Position numbers and translations under genes: made by a program. Positions 27,547 through 41,202 of a DNA stretch of 64,000 nt are shown piece after piece. The stretch is from Ustilaginoidea virens (lineage: Eukaryota > Ascomycota > Sordariomycetes > Hypocreales > Clavicipitaceae). The DNA lies in the NCBI RefSeq assembly GCF_000687475.1, contig NC_057322.1:930001-994000 (forward strand). Direction: 5' to 3'. The notes beneath the pieces are model-generated. The model had not been told where the DNA came from and ran no database searches. It worked only from the letters and a program-made list of their open reading frames with translations. Within the stretch, counting starts at the first letter, position 1; each line of letters starts with the position of its first letter.

Positions 27547-30500
27547 TGCACCGAAATCCTTGAACCTTGGTGATATGCCCACGCGATAGGCGAGAGCCCC
27601 AAAAGCCAATTTCGGAAGCAAGGGGAAGACCGAATGGCAGCTGGGACTTCTCGAAAGCTCGGCAGGCACAGCTGATGACGGTTGACGGATGAGTGACGCC
27701 CTGGAAAGCTTTGGACCCAGTTGCGGTTACTATTTTTTTTCTTTTCTTTTTTTTTTTTATCGGGGCTGACTTGGCCAAATCTCCTATCTCGGGGAGTTTA
27801 ATTTAATTGGGCGGGAAAGTCGCGCAGAAAAAATCCTTGTCCAACGGACTCCGATAGCAGCTATGGCGTATGATAAGGGCATTATCGAACATCAGCTTGC
27901 TGCGGCGACTTTGGTTTGCGTGGACCAGGTGAAACAAAGAGAAGCAAAATAGCCGTATCATAGCATGTGTTGAAGATGGCTCTTGCAGCTAGAGACGGGC
28001 CGGCGTTCCAATTACACCGACGCAATGTGTCATTGGGGCAGCTATCCTGCATTACCTCGTAGTGTTCCTGTAGGCGTTCCGATATTAGCCGGCCACTCGT
28101 GTTTAACCTATCCACCTCTCTCCGGGCTTGATGGACGGGATGGATCGTCACCCCGATCACACCAACGGCCACCCGTTGCGGATGCACTGGTATAATATGC
28201 GAGGTTCCTTTCTCTCTCTTTGTTCCCCATTCCTTTCCAAGCATGATGCGTGAATCCGTGGTGGGTTTGTTGGAGCTCGTGGCAGATGGCCCCGATTGAG
28301 CCCTGTTCACCCGCCACGGCAAAATCATGGTAATAGTTTTCCTTGAATTTGATTTTGTCAACAGGACAGACAGACGCTTCATTCTATCTAGCCGTGGCCT
28401 GCCGATTTCCAATCCCCTTTCTTGGTGTTCTGGTGTTCTGGTGTTCTGGTGTCAAGGGCAGGCGAGTTGTAGTTTTTGTAGTTGTTGTACCTGGTAACTC
28501 ACAGGAAAGTTGACCTGAGATTTGAAGTCTTTGGCGACTGCAGGATGGACCAGATTAATCCAACCATCAGCTGCTTGAAGGCTGTTGTCAGATGGCGGCT
28601 AAAATGACACTGCTACCTCATAGAGTCCATGTCATTTGCTGCAAGGGTCCGTAGCTTCGTGACAGGCCACGACACAGAGTCCCGCCTCTACAATACCCCG
28701 CGGTGCTTCTACGAACAATATAACACCAGACGCCATTGCAAAGCCGTCACGATGCCAAACCTTCCAGGTACGGCTTTCTCCAGCAAGAATATGCTGCTTT
28801 AGCCTGTACGGCTCGCTAGGTTTCATTTCCCATGTTCCAAACTTTGCCTGATTCAGCAGCGTGCGGCTAACCATCTGGAAATTGATGGCTTTGGTCATTG
28901 GCCCTTTCTAGAGCTTTCCCGTCCCGCAGTTTCCACCATTCGGCCTGTTGATTTTCTCGCAACACAAGCCTCCCTCCCCCTTTGAAGATTCCAGCTTCCA
29001 AATTCCAAATACGAAAATACTCCTCAAGATCCGCGGGTATTAATCTCTCTACGTATCAAGTTCAAAGGCCCTCGTGTGAACCTGGGATCTCCGTTGTCGC
29101 CCGTCTTCTATTGCTCTTCCGCCGTCCCGTCACTGAGAACCGTCCCTACTTTTGCAAATATTCCATGTTGCTTCCGACACTCTACTTGATCTGTTACAGA
29201 CTCATTCGTGAATGCGCTGCTGTCCAACTTTTTATTCTTATTTCTCATTCTCAACGCGGACCCTTTACCAGCCTTAGAATTGGGACACTCCTCGAAATAT
29301 TCGTGCCGTTCCTGTTGATTTCCTCGAGCAAGACAACGTCACCAATGTATTATGGCCTGTAGAGCGCTGATACGAGCTGAATAGGAAGATGACTGAGGAT
29401 CACGTGGACCGAACAATTTCAAACAACAGGTCAAGATCCTGCGTCTCGAACGTTTTGACTAGAAGAAAGGCCCTATTATCATGGCTGCTCCTACAGAGCC
29501 GAATGGATCCGCTGTCCAGCCGCCTTCAACACCCAATGCGCTTGCGAGAGTGATTTGTAACTGGAATTGTTTCCAAGAATGCGATGATGAATATGCGTCT
29601 AGGTCGTCAAGACTACATGGCTAGACTGCGATGCAGCCCAGTAAGAGGCAACTCGGAAGTGTTGAGATTCGTGCCCTTGCATATTATCACATCAACGTTT
29701 CCCTGTAGGCTCATATCGTACAGCGGTACCATATTGAATGAGACGGTTCGGGCTGTTCAGGCCACGCCCCGGAATGTTGTTTGAGCCAGGGTCGGAGTCA
29801 TACTCAAGGATACTCTCGCAACAACAGGTGCCAAGCATGATTCGAAAAAAAATTGCCATTGATAACATGGGAGCCGCCCTATCTGAATAGTGCAACAGTC
29901 AAAGCCGTGGATCCGTACGGCGCAACGACACTGCTATTTCCCCCTTGGCATCGCCCCGATGCCGTGGTATGGTGCGAAAGGTCGACTGCGCCAAACAGGC
30001 TGCAGAATACCTCGATTAGCTCCGGGCGTTTGTCCCGACGATAATACACACAGAGCACGGATCTACAACCGATATGCTTTAAGTTTCCCTTTCGCGACGG
30101 AGGCCGAGTCAATCGCCCATGGTCCTTTTGATTCTAGTGCAGAACTCTTGGAGGGCATGCTTGGGGTAACGTGCCGCAAGACCGGCAAGACCGTCTTATG
30201 CCCGCGGCTCAACCGTCTACCTTTAACGCATGGCCATCTCACCACGAGGAACATGATTAGAGGAATGACAGAATCACGGGAATTCGTTAGTGGGACTGTA
30301 GTTCATGCGGTCGTTGATGATTGACGATATGACTGCGGTGGTGCCTATGCGAAACCTTGTGACGGGGGGTTACTTTTCTGGAGGCGTTATTACAGTCTCC
30401 CGACATGGCCGGACGGCAAACTGAAGCTTCCGCAGAGCCTAGGTGAGAAGGCTATCTCCATATATGGCACGGCTTGAATCCGTCCTGGTGTACGGTTGAG

Positions 30501-30912
30501 AAAACACTTCACAAACGGTTGCTGATTCAGCCCACAACAACTGGCGTCGTTGAGCGGCCTCGTCTGTTGGCTTCAGCCAACGACGTGACACTGCACAACG
30601 GAATCAAGCCAATGCGTGCCGCGCCGAGTTTAGCAGCTTCGACTCACGCAGGGCGACCAAGTCAGTTGTCGAGCGTAGCAGATGTACCAGCTACCCTAAC
30701 GCCCGAGCAAAACTCTGGGAATATTTGCGAACAGGCCGAGCAACTGGGAAGGCACATCCATAGGCAGTATAGAAAAAAAATCCAGGTTTTTATTTATAGT
30801 GTAACCCGTAACCCCCTTTTTCATAAAGTCGATTTTGATCACCACATCGGTCATGCTGGGAAACGCAATGAATGGAGCTCACCGTGTTTAAATACACAAC
30901 ACGATTGCGGAC
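27547..30912. other. 3.4-kb intergenic stretch, no recognised gene
   Basis: Contains the NDE promoter on the left and the thi20 3' flank on the right. Frames at 27882-28412 (-), 28632-28898 (-) and 29890-30324 (+) resemble nothing known to me. At 29481 an ATG in good context opens MAAPTEPNGS...; with a 46-nt GTAACT...TCTAG intron (29557-29602) it would give an 85-residue protein ending at 29784, but I cannot support it further. A TGTTCTGG tandem repeat lies at 28421-28452. Confidence 0.45.
28421..28452. repeat. GTGTTCTG tandem repeat
   Basis: Four near-perfect 9-bp units of GGTGTTCTG type in the intergenic region upstream of NDE. Confidence 0.85.
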
Positions 30913-33468
30913 CTACTTGCAAGGGTACATCTCCCAAAATCCAATCTCCATCTAGGAAAAAGAAAAGAAAAGAGTCAGAACGTTGCTGGAATAATGAAAA
31001 AGAAAGTGGTCTAGCAAAAGCGTTTGTGGTGTTGAGCCATACCCTTGTTGCGTGAATGAATATTCCGACGAGCTCTTCGATGCGACTCGGCGACTGCAGC
31101 CGCATATGCTTCTCTAACAGCTCTTTCCAGGATTCCAAAAAAACAAAGACAAACTTGATCAGCTTGAATTTTCCTTGGTTCCAGAGTCCAAGATCCACTC
31201 ACCGGATCCATTCCTAACTGCCTCGGCGTAATCATTCGCAAGGTAATTCTGAATCCACGGCCAATAACGATTCGTGTCATCGCGGACTGTCGAGACGCGC
31301 GACTGCAGCATGTTGGCGACGGCACTGTAGCCCAGGAGGCATGGTGCCAGGGCCATCTGAAGGGAAAGCCAGTCTTTGCTTTGGCCAACGTCCAGAATGT
31401 AGCGGGAGTATGCCGTACAGACTGCAAGAACCCGAGTCAACAACATTTTCGGTCTTGTTCCGCCTCCGCAGACGGAGACACTGAACTGGCGGCCTACCTT
31501 GTTTCTCTTCAGTTGCTCGAATCTGTTCTTCGGAGATGCCAAACGACTTGCAGTAATTGGTATGTAGCTTCGTCTCGCGCAAAATGTGTGTCACAATCTT
31601 GTTTGCCTAGTTTGATTGGGAGGATATGAAGAGTCGGTCAGTGTTTCTCTTCTTCTTCTTCCATTATCTTTCTGATTTTCTCTGAATTTTTTTTTTTTTT
31701 GCCATTTGAAATAGATAATTTGCTCATTATCGGGGCTGGCGTACCCTGCCGATTTCTTCCATGTGATCTGATTTGTACGCTGCGAGAGCGTTTGCGCGGC
31801 TGAAGTGAAACTTGAGAGTTGCGGTCAGACCAAGTGTTCAACTGCAAGACAAATGCCGCCCTATACAACACACCAGGTAGAGATAGTCTTGAATAATGTA
31901 GCCCTTAAACGAATCCAAGGGCAAAGTGCCGTCACCCAGAGCCATGACGAAGGGGTGGTGGACGAAAGTCTTCCATATGGGTTTTACGTCCGGTCTTTCG
32001 AGGAGATACTCTACAAAGTAGCCTCTTGTCACCAACACAGAAAAAAAGGAGGGAGAACAAATAAAAAGGTTTAGCTACAGCTTTCCTCAGTGTTGATTTC
32101 TGGGAAGAAACTTACGGGGAGAAAGGGAGCCGGTGCACAGAGTGAAAGTGATGTAGTGGTCCGTTTCCCTTGCCCAGTTTCGGAGCGGTCTTGATTCCCG
32201 CCTGGACATATCGACAAGCAGAGCGAACGGAAGTGGAAACGTCAGTTCCGAGTGCGATGGAGGCGGATATGGCGGCTACGCATTAGAGATGCACAGGGGT
32301 CAGTTTGCGGGATCCCCATATCGAGGAGGAGCACAGCCAGAAGTACTCACATGCCAAGGAGCATCCGGTTCCATGAGTGCTCGTGCTTGCCAGGTACGGA
32401 CTCTCTATCCGCATTACCTGGTCTTCAGGTCCGACTAATACGTCGACTACAACTTGCTTCTCTTCTTCTGTCTGCGCAACCGTCATGTCAGACCGAAAGG
32501 GCAGATGGCCGCCTTTTACTAGCACCCACTTGGGTCCTAGACCTAGGATCTGACGGGCCAGTTGCTCGACGTCGGCTACGGAGCAAACAACTCTTTGGGC
32601 GTGCGCAGCGTCTACATTCTCCGAGAGTATGAGCAGGGCTTCAGGGATATTTGGCGTCACGATCGTGGCTAGCGGAAGCAGATGCCGTGAAAGCTCTCGG
32701 ATGGCCTCGAGAGGTAGTAGCTGCGCCCCAGATGTTGATATCATTACCTTGGACACCATGTCAATAACTGGCGAGCCTGAGCCACTGCCAAAGGCGAACC
32801 GGGAAAGATGCAAACGGACTCACGGGGTCAACAACGACGGAGCCCACGTTGTGCTTGATTATTTGCCTCGCCACCATCTCGACGGTACTTGCAGCAGCCA
32901 GCATGCCTGCCAACCTCGCGCATGTTAGGGCAAAGGCAGGACATGTACTCCGGGGGTGAAGGGTGCGGGGAGTTGAGGGATTCCGACAGGAGCATCACGG
33001 TTGCCGCAAGACGAACCTGTCTTGATTACATCGACGCCGATATCCTCAACGCAGGCCTCGATTTGCTGTTCCACAAAAGCGGCCGGGATAGTGTGTATAG
33101 CTTTGACACCGGTGGTATTCTGTGCGGTCAGAGCAGTCGTAGCCGTCATGGCATAGCAGCCATGGGCGGCAAGGACTTTCTGGTCGGCCTCCAGGCCTCT
33201 GTAGCCGAGGCACGGAAAGAGAAAATCACGCAGGTTAGCCAAAATGGACTCTGGCAACAGAGCAGAAATGGAGACAGCCTCCCGTTTGCAGATTGCATGA
33301 CAAGAATCAAAGTCGAAATATGCCAGGGACGAACAGCAATTTGACTGCGCATCGTCTTTGCATCACGGGCGGGCTGAAGGGTTTCAAACGCGCAACTTTT
33401 GACACTTACGCCCCGCCTGAGCTGTCAGAACCAGCGACCACGAGCACACGGCCTTTCATTTCGATCAT
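30913..33468 (-). CDS. thi20: Bifunctional HMP/HMP-P kinase and TenA thiaminase II (THI20 type)
   Basis: The N-terminal kinase phosphorylates hydroxymethylpyrimidine (phosphate) for thiamine synthesis; the C-terminal TenA domain hydrolyses thiamine or degraded thiamine to salvage the pyrimidine (Thi20 knowledge). Model, 11 exons: complement(30913..30951, 31043..31122, 31203..31421, 31498..31606, 31745..31810, 31874..32024, 32116..32275, 32351..32747, 32824..32906, 33017..33198, 33410..33468), 514 residues. The kinase (about 1-292) starts VLVVAGSDSSGGAGLEADQK, has a DPVM motif near 107 and the ribokinase-fold anion hole GTGC (234-237). TenA (about 294-514) begins FVEYLLERP and has FSRANALAAYK, PCLLGY (C430, candidate nucleophile) and the terminal Glu region RMEIGFWEM. 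Start alternatives are M33468 and M33459. S. cerevisiae Thi20 has the same domain order. Ten introns in 2.6 kb is dense for a fungus. Confidence 0.93.
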
Positions 33469-33853
33469 TGCGGCACCGAGAATCAGAGTAGTCGTCAGTG
33501 CAGTGCTTGGCAAGTGAAGACACTGGGGTTCGCGGAGGAGAGCACTTTGGTGGGGCTCTTCCGAGACCTGAAGCTCTTGCAAACCGTCCATGACAATGAT
33601 TGAAGGGTGGGTGGTGGGAAAGAGGGGGGGAGGGGAGGAAGAAGGCAAGGCAACACAATCCGCGAAACTCGGCTTCTTTTTCTAGCATTGACTTGTTGCT
33701 TCACTTCCATGAGCGGCATTGTGCGGTGTACACATGTCGTGGAATGCTCCAACGCCAACATCGTCTGTGGATGGACAAAGACTGTGAAATAACAAGCCAT
33801 ACCAACGGCGTATAAAAGTATGATCCATCGCGGCCTTTTAACTCCTCGCTGGG

Positions 33854-33884
<31 letters not shown>

Positions 33885-34293
33885 CACAAATCCCACGCTT
33901 TATGCTTGCTTTCTACAATGGAGCCTGTATCGTGCCCCCCGCCCCCTTTGTCCAAGTGTATAAGCCGTCAAATGCCGTCTTCAATAACCCGCGACCTTTT
34001 TACGCCGTACCTTTGATAGGCCACCCACATCATTCCACATAATTTTCTCAAGAGATCTGCACTCCTACTTCTTGAAGAGGACATGGACAAACACTGTGAA
34101 GAATGAGTCCGCCGGGGGAGACAAGGGCAGCTGTTGCAACACGTCAACAGCTAAGCAGGCCTAAAGAGGAAAAAGGAAAATCCTTATCCTATCTTCCCCC
34201 AGTGTGGGCAAAGGAAACGCGGATCTTCTTCTTCCTCTTCTTCTTCGCCGTCGTCGTCATCGTCGTCGCTCAACCACGTGCTGAGATTACTCG
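33469..34293. other. thi20 promoter and Rictor 3' flank
   Basis: 825 bp without a gene, containing an A30 tract at 33854-33883. Apparent frames here are low-complexity or antisense. No TPP riboswitch signature was recognised, though I could only look by eye. Confidence 0.5.
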
Positions 34294-37200
34294 TCACCTC
34301 CGCACCCGCAACGGTGCTGGCATCAAATCAGAAGGCATTTCTGCGGGTTCGCTGATGCTCCTTTGCCTTTCGGTTCGGTCATCGCCAGAGCTCCCTTCGC
34401 CCCCCTCGTCACCGCCTGAGTCTGCACTGCTGGCTTCGCTGCTTTCACCATCCTCCTCCCCAAACACGATCTGCCGCATCACATTCTTTTCAAACAGGTC
34501 GATAACCAACCTACGGATACCGAGCCTGTAATGATTCCACTCCATCAATCCCATTACCTTTTTGAAAAACTCGGTGCTGCGGAACGCGTTTGGTTTTCGT
34601 TCCTTCAGCCTCTGGAGCTCCATCAGCGTCTTCTTGTACAGAACGGTGTTTCCGAGATCAACAATCAGCTCCAGAATCCGCTGGCTGATTGCCTCATCGT
34701 TTAACAGTGCCGGTAGCTCACAGGACTCCAGAGGTGCGTGGGCTCGCAGAGCCGGAGGTTGCTCTTGGATCGTTCGTTGCGTTTGGGGAATAGTGATCAA
34801 GGCCGAGTTGATATGCTTCCAAGGGGCGACGGACAACAACTTTGACAGATCGTTGGGGACGCAAAGCCCCAGAGACACGCCCAGAGCCGTCGCGTTGGAG
34901 TCCCAGCCGTGCTCCGACAAGATTTCGAGTCCGTGTGTGGATCGGGATATCAGCCCCAGCACGAAGAACGCGGTACCGCGGAGACTCATGACCTCATGAG
35001 TCTCGGCGATTTCGACGATTCGCCCAACAATGTCAGTGGACTCCAAGAATGGCGCCCCAAGTTCCATTGATCCCACGTTACCTACGGCCCAAAGACACCC
35101 CTTCACCTTGATCATGAGCTCTGCATCCTCTGTCTGCATTCCGTGTTCGCGGATCGTTACAGCAAACTCTTCGAAATGACCTTTGTCGCTAAGAAGCTTG
35201 CAGCCCTCGCGTGTCCTTGTCAGTTCACGGTAGAAATGTGGCGGAACATGACTGTCGTGGAATTCAGCTTCAGGATCTGCTTCATCAAAAAGACTCATGC
35301 GATGGCTGTTGTCTTCAGGATCCGACAGGAACGCTCGCGCGAGGCTAGCCTCGATGACACTGACATAAGCGTCATTGCGTCCCAGAAACCAGTCATCCAT
35401 TTCATTGCTGATGTAGTCCAGCCCATCGAGATAGTGATACCCGATGGAGGTGGACAGAAACCGGAGCAGGAGTGGCGCGCCAATTTCGCCTAGGTGATCC
35501 AGGGCCGGCCGACACTCGACGATATACTCGAGGTACACCTTCTTGTTGCAGGCCGATTCCAAGATTTTGATTGCTGTGGAGCATACCTCGATCTCTGGAT
35601 CGTACAACTGAGTGACCAGGAGCCGGATTGCCCATTTAGTATCGCTCATATCGTCCCTACCACTAATGGAAGCTGCCGGACCCATGAGGCTCTTTCGAAG
35701 TGCATTAGTGGCGTATATGCGGATATCCTTGGTTCCGGCCGTCAAAGCCTTCGACAGCAGAATCCGGGGGTGCCCCTGGAGGCTGTAATCGAAATTGACG
35801 AGAAGTAACTTGACGAGATCTGGACGCTGCTTAAAGTCCACAATGTGATACATCATGTTAAACATTCGCCACCTTTCAATGAGAAGCATTCCTCTCGGAT
35901 CACTGCTCAGTACGCCAAGCATTGGAAAGTAGCCGCAACATAGTGTATCAGTCAATCGGTCCTTTGAAAACATGGGGTACTGAGCCGTCAGGCCGCTTGT
36001 CTGCGATGCAAGCACTTGGAGTCAGAAACAATTTCTCCCTAGGCACATACCAAGTTCTTTTTGGTCGTTGCTTACCGGGTCGCATTGAGCTAGACATTCG
36101 GCTATTTGCCTTAGGAGTTTGCTATCCGCCAAAAACTTGATTCCCTCGGAAGATTGGAGAAGAGAGTGCATGAGGAGGCACCCTGCTTTGACATATTTCT
36201 GCGTATTCTTTGAGTTTTTGACCTCTGCAAACTTGTACTTGAACGGCCTGTAAAAGCTGATTAAGCGCTTCATGAACTTGGACGCTTTGAAGGCTTCATC
36301 CAAACGCTTTCCAATCTGCAGAGGACCATCAATCACCTTGACAATGACTTCCCAATTCCACTTCATGTAGTTTGAGCTGTTGAGCACGCCGCTATCGATG
36401 AGAAGCTGACGAAAGGCAGCGTCATCCAGGGCAACCGTAGTGTTACTCATTTTTGGTTGATCATCAAGTCGCCCTAGGTTCCGCATGCTGTCGTCCGAGG
36501 GAAGGATGCCAGTCGCCGATTCTGTCGGGGCGCTTCTATATAAAATTCGACTGACGCTGCTGATTTGATAGACAATGCCGGAGGCTATGAAATGGTCTTC
36601 ATTTCCAAAGTCCACAGCTGCGCGAAACAGTTCAGGCAGAAGCTGCAAATCTGCACTCCAGGAGGGCGGGAGTAATCGGCTTGCGAGTTTCAGAATCTCT
36701 CCAATCAACAAGGTCGACTTACGCTTCAGCATGGGATCCTCTTCAGTTTGTGCCAATTGAAGTAAGCTATGCAGTAGACCGGTCTTGATGAAGATGGCCA
36801 AGAGCAGGGCAGTATAATGGTCGACAAAGTTTTGCTCGCCACAATCTTCCTCCGAAATTAGCGAAGCGCTTCGGTTTCTCGTGACTGCCTTCAGGTTGGC
36901 CACACGGCCATATGTGGTCAGGCGTCTGCCTGCAAGAAATGACGTCGCCCACGCGGGAGGTTTGATACGGAGCAATGAGAAGAAAAGATCCAATATAGTC
37001 TCCCTGATAGCCTGGTTGGGAAACAGTAAACTCGCAATGAGGGAGCGAATGGACCGGAAATCATACATGCTCAAGGTCATCAAGCCTGCCCATGATCTCA
37101 TTGCTACTGATATGGCTCTCGAATTCTGCTTCAGCATGCCTTCAGCGCCGGCCAGGTGATTCGTAAAGGCCGTAAATACAACGTCCAAGCCATACCCTGG

Positions 37201-38607
37201 GACCAAGTACTTGCGTCTCTGGGGTACATCCAACAGAAAAAGAAACGCGGAAGTTAAGCTCTCCGGGGATTTGTATGTGACATCCGATAAAGCTTCTGAG
37301 AGTGTCCCCAAGCCGCCAGATGCAACCAGGAGAGGCGGATCACGAACTAGAATCTCTGCCAGCGTCTCAATGCAGATTGGGCGCAGTCGGTCAATGCTTT
37401 GGTCCGCGACTGGCATGCCAGGACGTCGGTCTTCTCCTTGCTCTGCCACGGCAACAATCGTCCGCACAATTGCCCTAGATATCTCTTTGATACCGTCTTT
37501 GACATCCAGGAATGAGCGCACAAATTTAAGTGCTTGCTCTCTTTCCACGTCGGCCTTGCGGTAGTTATTCAGAGATCTGTCATATGCGTTAGAAGTTTAC
37601 CTGCAGCTCCAAGTCTTGCGGTCGGCGAAGTCGGGTGAAAGGGGGTAGAAGAAGAGAATTCACCTAATGACCAAGAAATCTGTGTTCAAGCTGCGAATCC
37701 TTTTTATAGATGAGGCATCCGAGATGGCATATCTCGCAACACGGTATCCAGCAGCCACAACCTCTCGGCTTTCACTAAGAAGCATCATCTGCATACGTAG
37801 CCCAAAGATGGCCCAGACCAGATCGTATTTGAGCGCTGGATGCCGTTTGAAGAGGTCAACAAGTTGGTTGGCACGGCTTACGTAGTATTCTGGCGTCAAT
37901 CCTTCCACCTCGAGTGCCTGCAACAGCTCGGCGAGTGCAAAAGTTGGGCTTTCGGCGGTCTCGTCGATGTCTGAACCTGCAGCAGACCGGGAGACACTCG
38001 TTGGTGATCGTAGAGCACCAGACGGTTGGAGAGTCGTCTCCTGTGCTCGGTTCCTAGTCGGAGTCATAGGTGGGACAGGTCTTGTCCGCTGAGCTTCCGA
38101 TATCTTTTGCCTGATGTTTTTAATCCTCAAATTACTCGCGCTCAGCTCGGCTTCCACCCTCAACCGTTGCTCTTTGGTTTGCTTCGCTTTTTTCATGTTC
38201 AAAGCCTCTAGCATGTTTTCGCTACCTTCCTTGATCTTCAGTTCTCGATTCAACTCATCTCTCAAGGCAAAGAGAGCCTGCTGCATGGCGGTCTCGGCAC
38301 CATCTTCCTCCACCTTGTCCATGATGGTTCCAGCATAGGCCGATGCCAGGTCGACCTTACTGTTGGCTCGGCTCGACATCATCTGGCTGCGCAGTTCAGA
38401 ACTGAAGCTTCCAGGACCGATGGAGTGATTCAGGCTACTATTTCGAGGAGCAAAGGATACGGATGAGAAGGCGGTATTTCGGGTTGAAGCGCCATTCGGT
38501 AGTTGCAAGCCGCCGCCATCCCGATCGGTACTGGTGCGCCCATTTTGCGAAGAGTTTGTGTTGGAAGCATGGTGCGAATTGTGTTGAGACGGGGGTTGAG
38601 TGGGCAT
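34294..38607 (-). CDS. Rictor/Avo3/Ste20-type TORC2 scaffold subunit
   Basis: Subunit defining TOR complex 2, which controls AGC kinases, actin polarity and stress responses (family knowledge). Model: complement(34294..36000, 36076..37576, 37664..38607), 1383 residues, the usual size for fungal Rictor orthologues. Residues 1-100 are low-complexity; about 105-180 form a charged coiled coil resembling the HR1-like segment of fungal members. The armadillo-like RICTOR N and middle regions follow (TPEYYVSRANQLVDLFKRHP; NNYRKADVEREQALKFVRSFLDVK; SKDRL..ERWRMFNMMYHI). Near the end are the conserved ELGAPFLESTDIVGRIVE and LRGTAFFVLGLISRSTHG segments and an acidic Ser/Glu/Asp-rich tail. Junctions: ...FLVI-R-SLNNYRK and ...AQCDP-TSGLTAQYP. 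The start is the ATG of MPTQPPSQ. Synonyms include Ste20 (S. pombe) and Tsc11/Avo3 (S. cerevisiae). Confidence 0.93.
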
Positions 38608-41202
38608 CGTTGGGGAATCCAGACAACGGACCCAGACACAAAATATCAAGACAAAAGATCAAGACAACGCCAAATCAAGGACCAGTAACCTTCCTGCCAA
38701 CGTGGGCCACGCCCTTGACCGATGTCTGAGCATTCGAGGTCTCCTCAAGGCGGTGATATTAAATCACAGGCAATGGTATTTATTGGTAACGCATTCGTGG
38801 TCGGTTTCCTTCACCCCAGGCTACGTCGCATTAGAAGGAGGACTTGCGGCCAGAGACAGCAAGAAATTGATGCACGATGATGGCGGAATCGTCGGCAAGT
38901 TCTGTTGCGACAGAGAACGAGCGGGTCGGGTCGGAGGTAAATGGGCCAGGCGTAGATAGATGGTGAGCGTGTGCGATTGAAGCAAGCCCCAGGCTGGATA
39001 AAGGCGGTAATTAGAAGCAGCAACCTAGCATAAAAGAATTGCTTGATCATGGCACGAACCAGCAACAGAATTTCTCGAGCGAAGGGTTAGTGTCGATGAC
39101 TTGATCACGGGTCGTTTATTTCATGACGTTGTTGCTGAATCCATGATGCTGCAATGGCAGCCAGGTTCCTTTCCAAATGCCAGCAAGTGGGCGGAGTGGA
39201 GCTGCTGGAGCCAGCCGCAAACGAACCGCCCACGTCAACTGGTATTTATGTACCATGTACAACCCAAGCTCCCCAGGCTTAGGCAGCCCACCAACCGGAA
39301 CCTCGTCGTATTTCCTGTCAACTTGCATGCATCAGTGGCAGTTTCCCCTCTTTCAACATGTTTCCCTTGTGCAATTTGGCCTCATCAGTGTGGCATTGCC
39401 TAGTTCTATGAATCCATCACGACAGGCAGAGTTTTGTTGAGACCAAGTAAAGAGAAGGAGGAGGCAACTGCTTGATCCACATGATTCTTCTGCCAATGGC
39501 TCGCCACCACTGGAATTTAGTTAGAATAGGTATAGTGTACGAACGAGGCAAGGGATTGTAGGAGCTCGAGTCAACGCGTCGTCGTCTCATTTATCTATCC
39601 GAAATCAACTTTAACCTAACAGGCTCTACAAAGACTTATCAACGTTGCCGGGCTGGCGCCTTGCAAAGGACAATTTGTTGCAACAACCACGAAGACGTTT
39701 CAAGTTGTTGATGCGCGTAGCAGCCTGCACTTCTCACGTATCACGACCGCCAGCGGCGAGGAAACGACCAAGTCGGTGGCCCCCGGAACCTTTGGCAAGG
39801 GCGGAATGCTATTTCTCGGATCCTCAAACCTAGGAAGCTCGGTGCTTGCTATGAAAAGCTCCCTTATTACATAGTTCATCAGTGACCATAAAATGACGCT
39901 AGACCCTGTGCCTCCATAACTAGCTTCAAACTTCAAAGTCGTCAGATGACCGCCAGCTTAAGTAAAGAAGACTGGAACCATTTGCGCCACAAAAGGCAAG
40001 CAAATAATACCGAATCGGTACCAGAGCTTCTTCTGGTATTTCAGCTTATTAGTGCTGCGTCTGGCTCGTTTTACCTCGTATCGTTTAGCGAGAATGGTAG
40101 GTGCAGCAGCCGACTCGGTCACTGGTCAGCTGTTGCCTCCAAGTCCGTAATGTGCCCTCATTTCTTTCGCCCTTTCACGCATACATACGAACTTGTCCCA
40201 TCCTGTAGGTCCCTTGCCGCACTTGATGCGCAAGTTCTCGAGCCTACAATACAGAGGAGCTGACGTGTAGAGACACGCTTATGTATGTCTGTCACATCTT
40301 GGGAGATAAGCTCGAATATCTCTATAGGTTGATCTTCTGTTATCTCTTGGACTGCATGCAACCAACCTGTGCTTGCTTGTAATGAGAGGGGTCAAAGATG
40401 AGTAGAGTATGTAGCAAGCCAGAGCAGATTCCAAGGTTCATAACAAGCCGGTAATGGATTTTCTCTGCGAAACGATGGATCGGAACTGGAAAGCTTAGCA
40501 GTCGAGCGCCAGACGCTTTATTACGGGCATCTGGGTGATTACTATCAGTAGTCTATAAAGTCGCCTTTTATTTGAGGCCGTGTTTATTTTTTTTTTGCCC
40601 GAATGCCTTGAGTTTCGTGTAGAATATATTTAGGGATGCATGTCTCGAAATTAAGCAAGATACCCGCTTGTGCCCCAGTTGTGTTGGCGAGCCGTACAGT
40701 CTGGTAGTAGCTTGTACCCGTAGGCCCACGGTAGCAGTACCTGTACCTACCTGTACCTTTCAGCCTGGCTTCCGCCGCCGTCATAGGCTAAGCTCTGGGG
40801 TTCCGCATCTATGGGACTCGGCGGGCTCCGATGCTGCTCCACTACCTCCCAAGCACGCTAGCCTTCCCTTGTCCAAAATCGCCCGTCAGCTACATAATAT
40901 GGTCGGGTGAGAGGCATGGCGGGCGACCTGGAAGGCTGGAACGCCATGCCGGCGCTTTCTAGCCGGGGTTCCCTTCATATTCCGGCCTAGGATCACATGC
41001 AGTTATATATAGCAAACCCCACGACCATAACCATGGAGGGGAGGGGAGGGGCAACGTGAGCCGTCTCGTCAGAACTTCCAACCTCCTGCCCTTCAGCTGC
41101 TGCGTCCCGAATCCCCCAGGCCTCCTTCTCTGCAACGGTTCTTCAATTCGTGCGTTTGCCATGAGACAAGAACTTCCGCTTCCAGTCAGAATCGAGCACA
41201 AC
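38608..41202. other. Divergent intergenic region between Rictor and uricase
   Basis: 2.6 kb with no recognised gene. Both flanking genes are transcribed outward from it, so it must hold both promoters. Small frames (for example 39101-39403, 39946-40263, 40584-40784) look random. Confidence 0.5.
41004..41011 (+). promoter_or_regulatory. Candidate TATA box of urate oxidase
   Basis: TATATATA lies 192 bp upstream of the inferred uricase ATG, followed by a C-rich stretch and a GGGGAGGGGAGGGG run. Position and sequence fit a core promoter; this is inference only. Confidence 0.35.

Noticed and set aside
27882..28898. Minus-strand frames 176 and 88 codons long
   Set aside because: No similarity to known proteins and no coherent splicing between them.
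41056..41202. N-terminal extension of uricase
   Set aside because: The longer frame begins with GTG and reads into 5' UTR-like sequence; the family starts at MPYVSAARYGK. No convincing PTS2 was seen.
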